Shown: positions 37,801-47,961, numbered from the stretch's first letter. The stretch: 64,000 nt of DNA from Watersipora subatra (GCF_963576615.1 NC_088710.1:74905019-74969018), one strand, 5' to 3'. Notes: a model not told the origin generated them from the letters alone. Numbers and translations: made by a program.

Positions 37801-40800
37801 AGGAGAAAAGATCCATACCACCATGCAGGAGGCCTACAAGGGGTGAGCAGCGTCTTTTCATAGTTAGCAGTTAGTTAGGGTTAATGGTGAAAGTTCTGCT
37901 CTAATGTATGCTGGTTGTTCTGTTGAAGCTTAAACTAACGGATGAATAGCTAGGATTTGGAGTTGTGATTACCTGTATGTGAATAGAGAGTTATAACCAC
38001 ATGTATATGTATGATTAGCTGAAGTTATAAATACCCGTGAATGATCAACTAAAGTTCTGAGTTATCAATAAATCTATATAAATATATATATATATAAAAC
38101 TGTTTCCTCACCCCGGATACCCCGTATGGGTGGTAAATTCTGCTCTAACTCGGGTCTCCTACCAGAGACCTGGGAGTTTGAGCACTCGCCTCAAGATCTT
38201 AGCTGTTCCCAATAGCGCACTTTTTTGCAACTCACTTGAGTTGATTGTTGTTGGTATTTGGGCAAGCCACATTTTATGCGCTGGTGTTATTGCGCCCAGT
38301 GCCCCAATGACTACTGGGATTACAGTTGTTCTTACATTCCAGCATTTTTCAATCTCTTCCCCAAGAGGGAGATATTTCTCTACCTTTTCTTTTTCTTTGC
38401 TGGCTATATTGTAGTCATTAGGTACTGCTATATCTATTATAGTAGCCCTCTTGTTTTCCTTGTCTACCACCACTATATCAGGTCGGTTTGCTAGGACATG
38501 CTTGTCAGTTTGGATGTAGAAGTCCCAGAGGATCTTAGCGCGGTCATTTTCATTGACCTTACCAGGAGCTTCCCACCAGTGTTGTGGTTTATTAAGGCCA
38601 TACTCATCACATAGACTTCTATACACAACATCTGCGACATGATTATGCCGCTCAGTGTATGCGTTTCCTGCTAACTGTTTGCATCCACTGATGATGTGTT
38701 GGATGGTCTCAGGTGCATCTTTGCACAGTCTGCATCTAGGATCGTCTCTAGTGTGATAGATTTTCGTTTGGAGTTGCCTTGTTGGGAGCACTTGCTCCTG
38801 GGCTGCCATGATTAGCGACTCTGTATTGGCCATTAGGTTTCCTTTGTTCAGCCATATATATGTCTGGTTAAGATCGCCAACCTTAGATATTTGTTGGTGG
38901 TAAGCACCATGAAGAGGTTTCGTGTGCCAGTCAATTTCCTCATCATCAGGGCGTAGGTCCGTTGTAAGAGCAGCCGATTGAAATTCAGCTAGCAACTTAT
39001 CTGAAATGGCCATGGAGGCTGCATATGCTTTGATGCTTTGCTCCTCTTCTTTCACTGTCTGCTGTACACTTTTGAGTCCCCTACCGCCAACTTTCCTATC
39101 AAGATACAATCTAGTAGTATCAGATTTTGGGTGGAGTGCTCCATGCATGGTCAGCAGTTTGCGAGTTGCTATATCTGTTTCTTTGATGGCTTTCTCAGTC
39201 CACTTTATTATGCCTGCTGGATATCTTATTACTGGCAGTGCGTAGGTATTTATTGCCATGACTTGATTCCTGGCATTAAGCTGACTCCGTAAGACCTGCC
39301 GAAGGCGTTTCTTGTATTCGGTAATGGCTTTGTGACGTACCTCGGCTTCGTGGTTGATGTTGCTTTGCATAATTCCCAAGTATTTGTACCCTTCTTCTAT
39401 ATCTTTGATGGTACCATTTGACATTCTTAGACCATCTGTGATGGTCTAAGAATGGAGGATGGTACCATGTGAGGATGTGAGGATCATATATATATATATA
39501 TATATACAATGTATATATAAAATAGATACTAAAATAGCAGTGTAAAATTTGATAAAAACTGTATTACTCAAAGTTTCATGCAAAGGCAATCGTCAGATAC
39601 AGAAGAATGAAAACATACTATGCAAAGTTTTCTTACCTATAAAATAGATAATAAAAGAGCAGTGTAAAATTTAATAAAAACTGTATAACTTAGAGTTTCA
39701 TGCTAAAAAGATGTTAAAATATTTAGCACTCATCAGACACTAATGGTAATTTGTGTCTTGCGGATCTTATAAAGGAATACAATACAATCAAATAAAAGCT
39801 AAAATATTAAAACATTAAAACTTTAGGATGGTTTGAATTTGGAAAGCACAAAATTACCTAAATGGCGGCATGAGGAATCGAGACTTCGTTTGTTGTTTAA
39901 GCTCGCCCATTCAGGTTTACATAAAATATAGTATCTTTCAACAATACAAAGATTACACATATGTTTGTCGTTGTGACTGCGGCTCTAATAATAATACGCC
40001 AATCGCTGTTGTAGTCGATATCCTGGTCTTTCAAATTCCAGACATACTTGCTAAGTTCGGTCACCAAACTTTTTTCGCGGTAGCGGAAAGATGCGGTGTG
40101 GTTTCCGAACCTTGTTTTAAACTCGGTTGATGTTAAACCAATGTAGGTTTCTGTAGAGCTTGTTGTTCGAACAGTGGCCTGATAGATGATATTGTTAGCC
40201 ATACATTCTCCCTTCAGTGGACATTGTGTTTTATTTCAACAATTGCATTTCCTAGTAAGTGCGTCTTGGCTAGGTGTTGGTGGCAGATTTAATAATTTGC
40301 TGTTTTGGCTGTTGATGATAGACTCCACGTTGGGCATACAGCTATGGCTCAATTTGATGGTGTTAGGGTTAAAAATCTTATTTAGAGCAGATTGTTGGTT
40401 GAATTCTCAGTCTAAAATTTTGAAGAATTGTTTGCCGAGGTTGGTGGTGAGATTATTGCTGTAAGGAGGATTAAACCAAGTAATGTTGCGATGTCGGGCT
40501 GTGGTTTTCTGTCGGTTAGTTGTAGGTTGAAAGTTCAGTTGGTATTGATATTGATTTTCATTGAGGGCTGCCTGATATACTGGAGTTGCCTCTTCAAACG
40601 CTTTCTGATCAGAGGATATGTTTGATAGCCTTAGGTTAATAGAACGTGGTATGTTGCGCAGAATATGCGGAGGATGGTTCGATTTCTGGTGGATGTATAG
40701 TGGCTTGTCGTTTGGCTTCATATAAGGTTGGTACCTGCCATTGTTGAGGTCCATGGTAACGTTTAGGAAATTGACCACTTTTAGGTTGGCATCCGCTGTG

Positions 40801-43568
40801 ATTTTCAGTTTATTAGCTTTGAAGATATTCATAGCAATTCAATTTCTGTAGTCTAGTGGGTAAGACGTCAGACTGGTGAAAGGCAGGGTCCGAGATCGAA
40901 TCTTCTTCGGTACGGAATATTTTCACCAAGATTTTAATATCTATAGCCAGACAATCAATCCTACAAACATCCGACAAACTTTGAGAAATATATATATATA
41001 AAGCTGCAAAGCTGCAAAGCTCATCACTTTTGTGCTTTGAGCACTCTGGTGTCAGCGCATTGATTTTCTTAATTTTGACTTGCAACAAAACTCACATTAC
41101 AGTTATTTGGTATCAAAAGATTCACCATGTCTTACTCTGTTGTGTTGTAGGTGCCAAATATGTGGAAATGTGATTACAAGCTCTTAAAAGCTCAAAAACG
41201 AACAGTTAATCATTAGAAATTATGAATACATGTGTATCATTATCTAGAACTTGGAGTTGTGTATACATGTACATATGTTACTATATGTACTATTTACTGC
41301 AATTAGGAGTCATGAATGCATGCCTACTTTTCATATTAGTTGGTTAGTGTTCGTATGTGCCTGCCATTATGTCTTTGCACTACCACAGGAGGGCAACGAT
41401 CACTCTGCCCAAACACCTGAGATGCCTGATAGAGATAAAGCTAAAGAAAAGATTCCACTGAATGAGGTTGTATGTTTCAAGGTAATTGTTTTTCTTTGTG
41501 CAATTTATTAACCGGCAGCCAGGATTTGTATGCTCATGTTCCACATTTCACAGCATGGCTCTTAGGCTAACGTAATTTTTAACCTGTAGCTCTGTCCCTC
41601 TCATTTTATCACAGACCGTGTTGCTTGTATATTAGCTCTATACTGAAGGCCTTATAATCTACATATTCAAAGTTCTTCCTCTCAGCATTTATATTGAGTT
41701 AACAAAGGCTGCAGTCAGCACGAAGTTGATTCAGGGCAATAAGTAAATACAACATATAAATACATTTATTTTTGACTGTTTATTGACACAGTGTATTCGC
41801 CCCAACGCTGTCACCGTCATATATATTGCTGATAATCTTTAGCTAGACAACAATTACTCGGCGCTGCCAAAATTTTTAAAGACTTTTAATTTCAGGGTTG
41901 GCTAGTCATGAGATATATTTGTGTATATTTTTTATAAAGGTTTTTGAGTTGGAATTATATTTATATGTTATCTTTAAAATATCTAAAGTATGATATATGT
42001 GCTCTTCAATAGGGATATGTACTAGATATCCATTGTTTAGTTGTTGAGAATAACGCAATAGGGATATGTAGTAGATATTCATTGTTTAGCTGTTGAGAAT
42101 AACGCAATAGGGATATGTACTAGATATCCGTTGTTTAACTGTTGAGAATTACACAATAGGGATATGTAGTAGATATTCATTGTTTAGCTGTTGAGAATAA
42201 CACAACCCTGCTATAATACCAGTACAACCTTAGTAAATTTGGATGTCATTTTATTAGTTTACCAGCATTGAGTGAAGTTTTGTGGCAATTCCTTATCATA
42301 ACCAAAGATGCTGGTGGCATCTCAAGCATTCCTAATACTTTCCGTCTTCTAGGTTATGAAGTGGTGAGGTATAGTGCTGACTTATTTGCAGGCAGCAGTT
42401 GCCCAACATGTATATGTTAACAAGCATAATCACATGTAAAACATTATATAACCCTGTAACACAAGATAAAACATTGTAACACTAGATGTAACATTGTAAC
42501 AAGATATAACAGTGTAACACAAGGCATAACCCTGTAACACAAGGTATAACTCTGTAACACAAGGTATAACATTGTAACACTAGATATAACAGTGTGACAC
42601 AAGGTATAACAGTGTAACACAAGCTATTACAGTGTAACACAAGATATAACAGTGTAACACAAGGTATAACAGTGTAACACAAGATATAACAGTTAAACAC
42701 AAGATATAACAGTGTAACACAAGATATAACAGTGTAACACAAAATATTACAGTGTAACACAAGGTATAACATTGTAACACAAGATATAACAGTGTAACAC
42801 AAGATATAACATTGTAACACAAAATATAACAGTGTAACACAAGATATAACATTGTAACACAAGATATAACATTGTAACACAAGATATAACAGTGTAACAC
42901 AAGATATAACATTGTAACACAAAACATAACAGTGTAACACAAGATATAACAGTGTAACACAAGATATAACAGTGTAACACAAGGTATAACAGTGTAACAC
43001 AAGATATAACAGTGTAACACAAGATCTAACAGTGTAACAAAAGATATAACAGTGTAGCACAAGATATAACATTGTAACACAAGATCTAACAGTGTAACAC
43101 AAGATATAACAGTGTAACACAAAATATTACATTGTAACACAAGGTATACCACAAGTTTTACTATAATGTCATAAACCATAATTTGTAAATTGATCTGCTT
43201 TTACGTATTGGCATTAGTAACTTAGGAATGACATAGGTATGCCTCTTCTGCAAGCATATACACAAACAATACTGGGATTCATCTTTCCTAGATCAAGTTG
43301 TCTATCTCAAGTGTAGCTAACTTCATATAATTTTACTTGCAATTTGAATTCTACACATCTTTTTCTTGTATATTTGTACCTTCTTGTTACACAAGCTCTC
43401 TTAGATTAGCTTCTGTATTTATGCTCATATCTTGTGAGACCTCGACCACTTCTCCGTGTCTATGTATTGTAGTGTGGTGACAATGGACACTTCGCCAATA
43501 GATGCCCTAAAGGTCATCTTGCCTTTATCAGTTTAGCAAAGAACCAATCTACTGGAGCCGAACAGTAG
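28864..43568 (+). CDS. CPSF4: CPSF4 (CPSF30), cleavage and polyadenylation specificity factor 30 kDa subunit, 291 residues
   Basis: Exons: 28864-28966, 35700-35903, 36741-36836, 37359-37452, 37562-37670, 37762-37842, 41389-41481 and 43473-43568; all are GT-AG and in phase. It starts MQALVAPVQDVKFDIETALE and keeps the family motif KPLPFPGMDKSG. Five CCCH fingers follow: CTFHLKSICDIGNKCPFRH, CKHWLRGLCKKGDECEFLH, CYFFQRFGQC..CPFLH, CAWYDRGFCYHGSSCKNRH and CQNYLIGFCPKGPTCKFAH. Two CCHC zinc knuckles come last: CHHCGEVGHVVYKC and CFKCGDNGHFANRC, then the conserved PKGHLAFIS. CPSF30 acts in the nucleus in the polyadenylation-signal recognition module with WDR33. Vertebrate CPSF4 has one knuckle and the fly orthologue has two, so this matches the two-knuckle form. 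Intron 1 (6.7 kb) contains a pogo transposon; intron 6 contains LINE and Penelope-like remnants. Confidence 0.95.
30225..33150 (-). mobile_element. Pogo/Tigger-like DNA transposon, nearly complete
   Basis: The ends are GGGGAAAGTGGGGTAATATG (left) and, inverted, GGGGTAAGTGGGGTAATATG (right), flanked by TA at 30223-30224 and 33151-33152. The same 'ggtaatatgggcca' motif recurs inside each end (about 30431, 32723-32780 and 33110), like subterminal transposase binding sites. The transposase gene is on the minus strand. Length is about 2.9 kb. Confidence 0.9.
30718..32631 (-). pseudogene. Pogo-family transposase with one in-frame stop
   Basis: Two frames in the same phase, 32020-32631 (203 codons) and 30718-32019 (433 codons), are separated by a single TAA at 32020-32022. 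The N-terminal part has a Psq-type helix-turn-helix (GIPLRQVSRDLKIPRTTLQR) and a CENP-B-like region (VEGFMERHQKL). The first catalytic Asp is in WNMDETAITTS, just before the stop; the second is in LLLLDNHDSH and the third in RLQPLDVAIYSPFKRAF. The C-terminal tail is charged and acidic. Apart from the stop the gene looks intact, suggesting recent activity in the lineage. It lies antisense in CPSF4 intron 1. Confidence 0.88.
33466..33580. repeat. Two to three units related to the 42 bp array downstream
   Basis: tataaacaagaatgagttaa plus caaaggaattgtatagtatacg occurs twice, and a third unit is diverged. The core 'ataaacaa.atgagttaa' is shared with the larger array at 34855-35650. Confidence 0.75.
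33663..33745 (-). mobile_element. tRNA-derived SINE-like fragment
   Basis: Read on the minus strand, it has tRNA-like promoter boxes: an A-box-like tgtggctcaactggtaaggc and a B-box-like aaggtcaaatc about 30 bp later. No acceptor stem pairing is evident, so it is more likely a SINE head than a tRNA gene. Confidence 0.4.
34060..34145 (-). mobile_element. tRNA-derived SINE-like fragment with two B-box-like motifs
   Basis: The minus strand reads an A-box-like tagtgtaatggatagtgcg and then ggttcaattcc, a good B box. A second gagttcaattcc follows about 20 bp later. It does not fold as a convincing tRNA by eye. Confidence 0.45.
34505..34682. repeat. 21 bp tandem repeat (ctgtaaaatattatgcattag), eight copies, CPSF4 intron 1
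   Basis: Copies of tgtaaaatattatgcattag with single-base changes, one with an extra t. Confidence 0.93.
34855..35650. repeat. 42 bp tandem repeat, about 18 copies, CPSF4 intron 1
   Basis: The unit is aaacaaacatgagttaatag plus agacagtatatagtgtgaatat. Its length of 42 bp is divisible by three, giving ORFs of over 200 codons on both strands that are artefacts. The array ends about 50 bp before CPSF4 exon 2 at 35700. Confidence 0.96.
35975..36675. repeat. Degenerate gttgatagtgacagttgatag repeat, CPSF4 intron 2
   Basis: About 700 bp of interspersed gttgatagtgaca and gttgatagttgtg units fill most of the intron between exons 35700-35903 and 36741-36836, ending about 65 bp before exon 3. Confidence 0.93.
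38095..39441 (-). pseudogene. 5'-truncated LINE: RT C-terminal end, zinc knuckle and restriction-like endonuclease
   Basis: An open frame at 38159-39424 (421 codons, minus strand) begins just after the reverse transcriptase core at DIEEGYKYLGIM, the usual 'YKYLG' motif. A thumb-like region follows (AINTYALPVIRYPAGIIKW). It then has a C-x2-C...H...C knuckle (CRLCKDAPETIQHIISGC) and a C-terminal PD-(D/E)xK-like endonuclease segment (NRPDIVVVDKENKRATIIDI, with IPVVIGALG downstream). This layout is that of R2/NeSL-type LINEs. The RT catalytic motif is missing, so it is dead on arrival. The 3' end runs to about 38095, next to a (TA)n tract that may be its tail. It lies antisense in CPSF4 intron 6. 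Confidence 0.82.
39410..39466. repeat. Palindrome at the 5' truncation point of the LINE
   Basis: ggtaccat....cattcttagaccatc is followed after 3 bp by its inverse, with 23 of 27 positions matching. The inner arm is LINE coding sequence; the outer arm is an inverted copy of it. Confidence 0.8.
39510..39896. repeat. Putative Penelope-like 3' region with an internal direct repeat
   Basis: The segment 'aaaatagataataaaagagc agtgtaaaattt...gtttcatgc' occurs twice (about 39521-39580 and 39645-39706). It lies directly downstream of the Penelope-like coding remnant and probably belongs to it. Confidence 0.5.
39897..40832 (-). pseudogene. 5'-truncated Penelope-like element: RT thumb and GIY-YIG endonuclease
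   Basis: The minus strand reads the end of a Penelope-type reverse transcriptase (VNFLNVTMDLNNGRYQPYMK, PLYIHQKSNHPPHILRNIP), then a linker. A cysteine cluster follows (CNC..NKTQCPLKGEC), then a GIY-YIG-type endonuclease (TYIGLTSTEFKTRFGNH ... LSKYVWNLKD). Two in-frame TGA codons interrupt it, after 'FFKILD' and after 'RKCNC'. The RT catalytic palm is missing, so this is a truncated, inactive insertion. Penelope-like elements retrotranspose with GIY-YIG nucleases. It lies antisense in CPSF4 intron 6, close to the LINE fragment. Confidence 0.88.
40846..41000 (+). mobile_element. tRNA-derived SINE, with tail shared with 60325-60475
   Basis: A-box-like tagtctagtgggtaagacg and B-box-like gagatcgaatc lie about 32 bp apart. 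The 3' part ends gacaaactttgagaaatata and runs into (TA)n. The same 'acaaactttgaga.atata' tail closes the copy at 60325-60475. It starts 14 bp from the truncated 5' end of the Penelope-like element. Confidence 0.6.
41079..41208. mobile_element. Solo arm of the TTAA fold-back family (copy 3)
   Basis: gacttgcaacaaaactcaca through 'gctcaaaaacgaacagttaa' matches the left arm of 26448-27327 almost base for base, but no opposite arm follows. It is a truncated copy in CPSF4 intron 6. Confidence 0.75.
42007..42200. repeat. 49 bp tandem repeat, about 3.5-4 copies, CPSF4 intron 7
   Basis: The unit is caatagggatatgtagtaga plus tattcattgtttagctgttgagaataacg. Alternate copies share variants (tactagatatcc versus tagtagatattc), so it behaves as a dimer. 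Confidence 0.9.
42445..43145. repeat. 20 bp tandem repeat (taacacaagatataacagtg), about 35 copies, CPSF4 intron 7
   Basis: Exact 20 bp register for most of the array, with variants aaggtataac, aaaatattac and attgtaac. It produces long false ORFs of Cys/Leu/Tyr/Val on the minus strand. Confidence 0.96.
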
Positions 43569-44049
43569 AGCTATATGTCGTAGTGACTTATATTATATTC
43601 ATTGCTGTATTGTAAATAATATACATGTACTTCTTCCATATCTCATTACTGCTAGTCTTCTGCAGTGACTTGTTTATCTAACAGAGGCTAGTATAGTTCA
43701 GAAACACTCTACGTCAGTACTGCTTATTCCTCAGTGTGTCTCGCTGAATGTCTGTCTGTATGACTGTCCACCCGTCTGAATGCTTGTCTGTTTGCCTGTC
43801 TGGATTGCTCTGCATCGGCTTGTCCATCTGCCGATCTGCCTGTCTAATCGCATGTCTGTGTGACTGTGCACTTGTCTATCTGTTTTCTTTTTTAACTGCC
43901 CTCCTGTCAATCTGCCCTCCTGTCAAACTGCCCTCCTGTCAAACTGCCCTCTTGTCTGACTACTCACCTGTCTAACTGTCCACCTGTCCTGACTGCCCGC
44001 ATGTCTGACTGCTTGCCTGAAGTTTAACATGATACCGTATTCATTGGTT
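43569..44049. other. CPSF4 3' flank with a low-complexity pyrimidine-rich tract
   Basis: No clear AATAAA lies right after the stop; 'gtaaataatatac' at about 43610 is a possible weak signal. From 43745 to 44010 a tgtctgtctgcc/ctgccctcctgtcaa microsatellite-like stretch is seen. Confidence 0.5.
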
Positions 44050-44672
44050 AAGTTATAACTGCATACAGAGGTCATAGTGTGAGTGTAATCTTACCTTAGC
44101 CATGTCAGTTATAGCTGCATACAGAGGTCATAGTGTGAGTGTAATCTTACCTTAGCCATGTCAATTATAACTGCATACAGGGTTCATAGTGTGAGTGTAA
44201 TCTTACCTTAGCCATGTCAGTTATAACTGCATACAGGGGTCATAGTGTGAGTGTAATCTTACCTTAGCCATGTCAGTTATAACTGCATACAGGGGTCATA
44301 GTGTGAGTGTAATCTTACCTTAGCCATGTCTGTTATAACTGCATACAGAGGTCATAGTGTGAGTGTAATCTTACCTTAGCCATGTCAGTTATAACTGCAT
44401 ACAGGGGTCATAGTGTGATGTAATCTTACCTTAGCCATGTCAGTTATAGCTGCATACAGAGGTCATAGTGTGAGTGTAATCTTACCTTAGCCATGTCAGT
44501 TATAACTGCATACAGGGGTCATAGTGTGATGTAATCTTACCTTAGCCATGTCAGTTATAGCTGCATACAGAGGTCATAGTGTGAGTGTAATCTTACCTTA
44601 GCCATGTCAGTTATAACTGCATACAGGGGTCATAGTGTGAGTGTAACTTTACCTTAGCCATGTCAGTTATAA
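44050..44672. repeat. 56 bp tandem repeat, 11 copies, intergenic
   Basis: The unit begins tcagttataactgcatacag and ends taatcttaccttagccatg. Two copies share the same 1-3 bp deletion at 'gtgtgatgtaatc', which points to duplication of multi-unit blocks. Every copy holds cttacctta, the inverse of the splice-donor consensus. Confidence 0.95.
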
Positions 44673-47150
44673 CAACATGTCAGTTTATTATTAATGATAA
44701 AAGATATTCATTGTATACAAATTAGTTCCTTAATTCATGTAATTGTATACAAATTACATGTCTGGCCACATGACTCCAAGTAGGATAGCTTGATTGTTTC
44801 AGTCAGCCGCCTTAAATGGTATACAATTCTTCAGACTGTGTTTTGTCAGCTTTTCTCACTATTAATTATAGGCAAACCTTTATTTGTTGACACTTATAAT
44901 CCTACAGAGATTCACATTGTCAATTCATTAGTCGGGCAGTATAATATTCACTCAGGTTCATTCAGCTCTTGGAGTGGCTTTCCTGTGTCTATTACTATTG
45001 AACAATCTTTGCTCATACAGTTTCTGAGGGGCTAATGGCCCATTGTTTTTTTATCAACTTTCTCAGCTTAACTCTAGCAGTATTTCTCTCAACTCTTTAC
45101 CTCTTTGATGTAAGTCTATAATGATTGAATTCATCCTTTATGTCAAATGCCTAGGTATCATGGCAAAATATCAGGTGAATTTACCAAGCATATTATTCCA
45201 TTACAACCAAGTTGATAAATCAAGCTTTTTCCGTTGTCAATCTTGAGATCATAAGCATTATAGTAGCCTTTCATTTTGATAAGAGCCTACTTACAGATAA
45301 TGCTGATATATTTTTCGTTACTAAAATCAACACAATTTCAAGTTAATCACTACATCGCCTAATTACGCTGAGACTGGCAGTATTTCCATTGAACTCTTCA
45401 CATCCTTACACGAAGCTTTCATTTGGTTCATGATTGATGTTGAGGTGGTGAAAAGGAGGAACAGTGCTGAGGGAAACGTTATCACCAAGTTCATTTATGT
45501 TTCATACAACTGTAATAAGAACAAGCCTTTACTATCAATTAATTTGCTATTTATTATTGTTATTATTTTAGGATATGCGTATTATACGTCTATTTACAAA
45601 GCAGATTGCATGATTATTACCAACATGCAAAAGGCTAGAGCAAATTGAAAAGTCAGTTTTGCTCAGTCTTCATGTATTTGGCATCTGAGCCGTTCCTGAA
45701 TAATCATTTTGTACTGTCCACAAGTTTTCTGCTTTACATTACGATATAAAAACTCACCAAAACACCTACAGGTTGTGTCTTCGGTGTGAAATCGACGCAT
45801 TTTCTAACAGGCTTGTATAGCAATGAGCTGCTCTAATTTTTCATAGTAAATAAACTGTCAGAAACAGTAAACAGAAGTTTGCTGGGTAAACTTGCCAGAA
45901 AAGCGCTATAGGCCTAAAGCATTGTAGGCTTTGTGAACCTGTGATTGCTAGTGCGTTATATATATAGAGCCATAGCAACAATCACTATCTACCAGCCTGC
46001 ATACTACCCTGTCATGTTGAGCGAGACAAGCGTGATCTCCATGAAATCTAGTTTATTGGCTTACCCTAACGACCAGCTGCTAGGAGATCTATGAAACAAT
46101 ACACTTGCCATTACTGTTTCACTCCATTTTATAACCTTGTTTTAATTCGCTGGTAATTTTTTTCAACTAGAATTCAAAATACATTTCTCAAAAGGGCACA
46201 AGAATGAAGCAAGTTTGTAAAAAAGCATTTATGAGCCGGAAGTCATTCTATGAAACAGTGCAAGTTTGTTACAATGACTGCTTTGTTTTGTGTACTTAAA
46301 CTGGCAGTTTTAACTCTCAACGCGCAAATTGGCTGTTAAAAATCTGATTGTTTGGCGATTTCATTTAAATTTGTAAATATAATGTTAAAAAACAGTATTA
46401 GGCCTACACCTTAGTTTGTAAAATGGACAACTTGCTAACCGAGGAGAGGTGGATATTAATCTAGTCCATTTGATGACCTCCAACAGTGCTGCATAAACAG
46501 GAAAATTTTATGATTGATACATTTGAGCCAAATACTTTAATGTTGGCGAGATATCATTTGTGCAATTACTTAATACATTTAAGCTGCTAGTAGCACTGTT
46601 AAATGCGGTTCAAGTCAAACAGCCAACTCATGTTATTCTAGTTAATTCTTTATAATTTATTAAACAAGAGCTTTAGGATATGAAGTTTGCAATCGCTGTG
46701 TAAATATTTTGAAGGCAACCCAGGTAGCAATGCAATGTTTGCAGCATAAACTCCCATCATAGCCATCATCAAGTTGCATACGTCAGCAGGAAGCAACCTG
46801 TTTTCAGTCTGTATCCGGCATTGCTATTGTAATATATTGGTTGAGATTTGTGTCCTCTGCCCACCTCAGGCAATAGAATGGTTGTAATTCTGTCAACTAA
46901 TGGATAATTAGCTTGGTAGAAAGGATGTCTTGTGGGATTTACTATGAATTTTATCATTATAATATCATTAACCACGAACTAATTAAGCTTGGATGAGTTA
47001 AAGATAATTATGCAATGAATGGTCAAGCGGACAATATCTTGATCATATTTAAAGGGAAATAGACCGACAAGGTAATTATTAAGCATCAGGAGCTTCATTG
47101 ATGCTACATAAGTGACTCTTGACTATTAAAGATACAGACGAGCGCTTAGG
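44673..47150. other. Intergenic region upstream of the neuropeptide gene
   Basis: AT-rich, 2.5 kb, with no recognised exon, RNA gene or transposon. The listed short ORFs (for example 45430-45648) have no splice support or recognisable motif. Confidence 0.5.
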
Positions 47151-47884
47151 ATGGTGCCACTATCACTCCAACAAATTTTTATCAGCTATTGTGTGATTAA
47201 CGGTAAGTTTGTGCTAACATTAATTCCTTGGTCTTTTTTTTCTTGAAATTGTAACAATTTTTTTTGAAAACCAAACTTGACAATTTGTTTTTGTTCATTC
47301 TAGCTTTTACACAAGTCTTAGGCACGCCAACGCGTCAAGCACGTAGCCTTGGACCGATGCGGATGGGAAAGCGACTACAAAGCACAAAGGAAAACTCATA
47401 TAGCTGGAAGGCAGCCACACAAGAATTGATAACTACTTTGAGTGAGGAAGAGGAAGCCCATGCCGCCATGCTACATTCTGCAAATGGAATAATTAATTTG
47501 TACAACGCTGAAGAACAGTCTGCTAATTCATATACGTTAGGTTCAACTGCGAAATCAAATGCGGAACAGATACGTGGAATAATGCAAAAGTTAGATGGCA
47601 GCAGGACTAGTAAAAAGAGCATGGGAGCTATGAGGATGGGGAAGCGTTCAACGAACTCAAACATAATCTATAAGAAGATACCAAATTACATAGCCGCAAT
47701 AGTTGGCCAACTGGTGAGTAGGACAAAGGAAGAACAATACAGACTAAGTCAAGTGCTGAAAATAGCAAATGATATCATCAATCATTCTGAATATTCCATC
47801 TCGGATACTGAGAAAAAGAATGAGGCAGACCCCGAAAGAACATCAACGGTCAATAAATCTACGGAACAGTTCAGTGACAAATAA
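47151..47884 (+). CDS. Neuropeptide precursor with two MRM-amide peptides, myomodulin-like, 210 residues
   Basis: Exon 1 is 47151-47202 and exon 2 is 47304-47884, with a GT-AG intron splitting a codon (phase 1). Exon 1 plus the start of exon 2 encodes a hydrophobic leader (QQIFISYCVINAFTQVLG) that fits a signal peptide. Directly after it, RQAR precedes SLGPMRM-GKR; later KK precedes SMGAMRM-GKR. Each has basic cleavage sites on both sides and a Gly for C-terminal amidation, predicting SLGPMRM-amide and SMGAMRM-amide. Spiralian myomodulins end in -LRL/-LRM-amide, and the annelid peptide family includes AMGMLRM-amide as I recall it, so myomodulin-like is the best guess. The rest is two related helical spacers ending ANGIIN and ANDIIN. 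It would act as a secreted signal in nervous tissue. Confidence 0.8.
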
Positions 47885-47961
47885 TGATGGTTTATTTTGC
47901 TGCAATTCAATTGGTGCCAGCTTCATGCATTTTCACACTCACTAATAGCAAGTCTATCAAT

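Noticed and set aside
42482-43179. Cys/Leu/Tyr/Val-rich ORFs of about 200 codons on the minus strand
   Set aside because: Artefact of the 20 bp repeat in CPSF4 intron 7; three frames are open and look alike.
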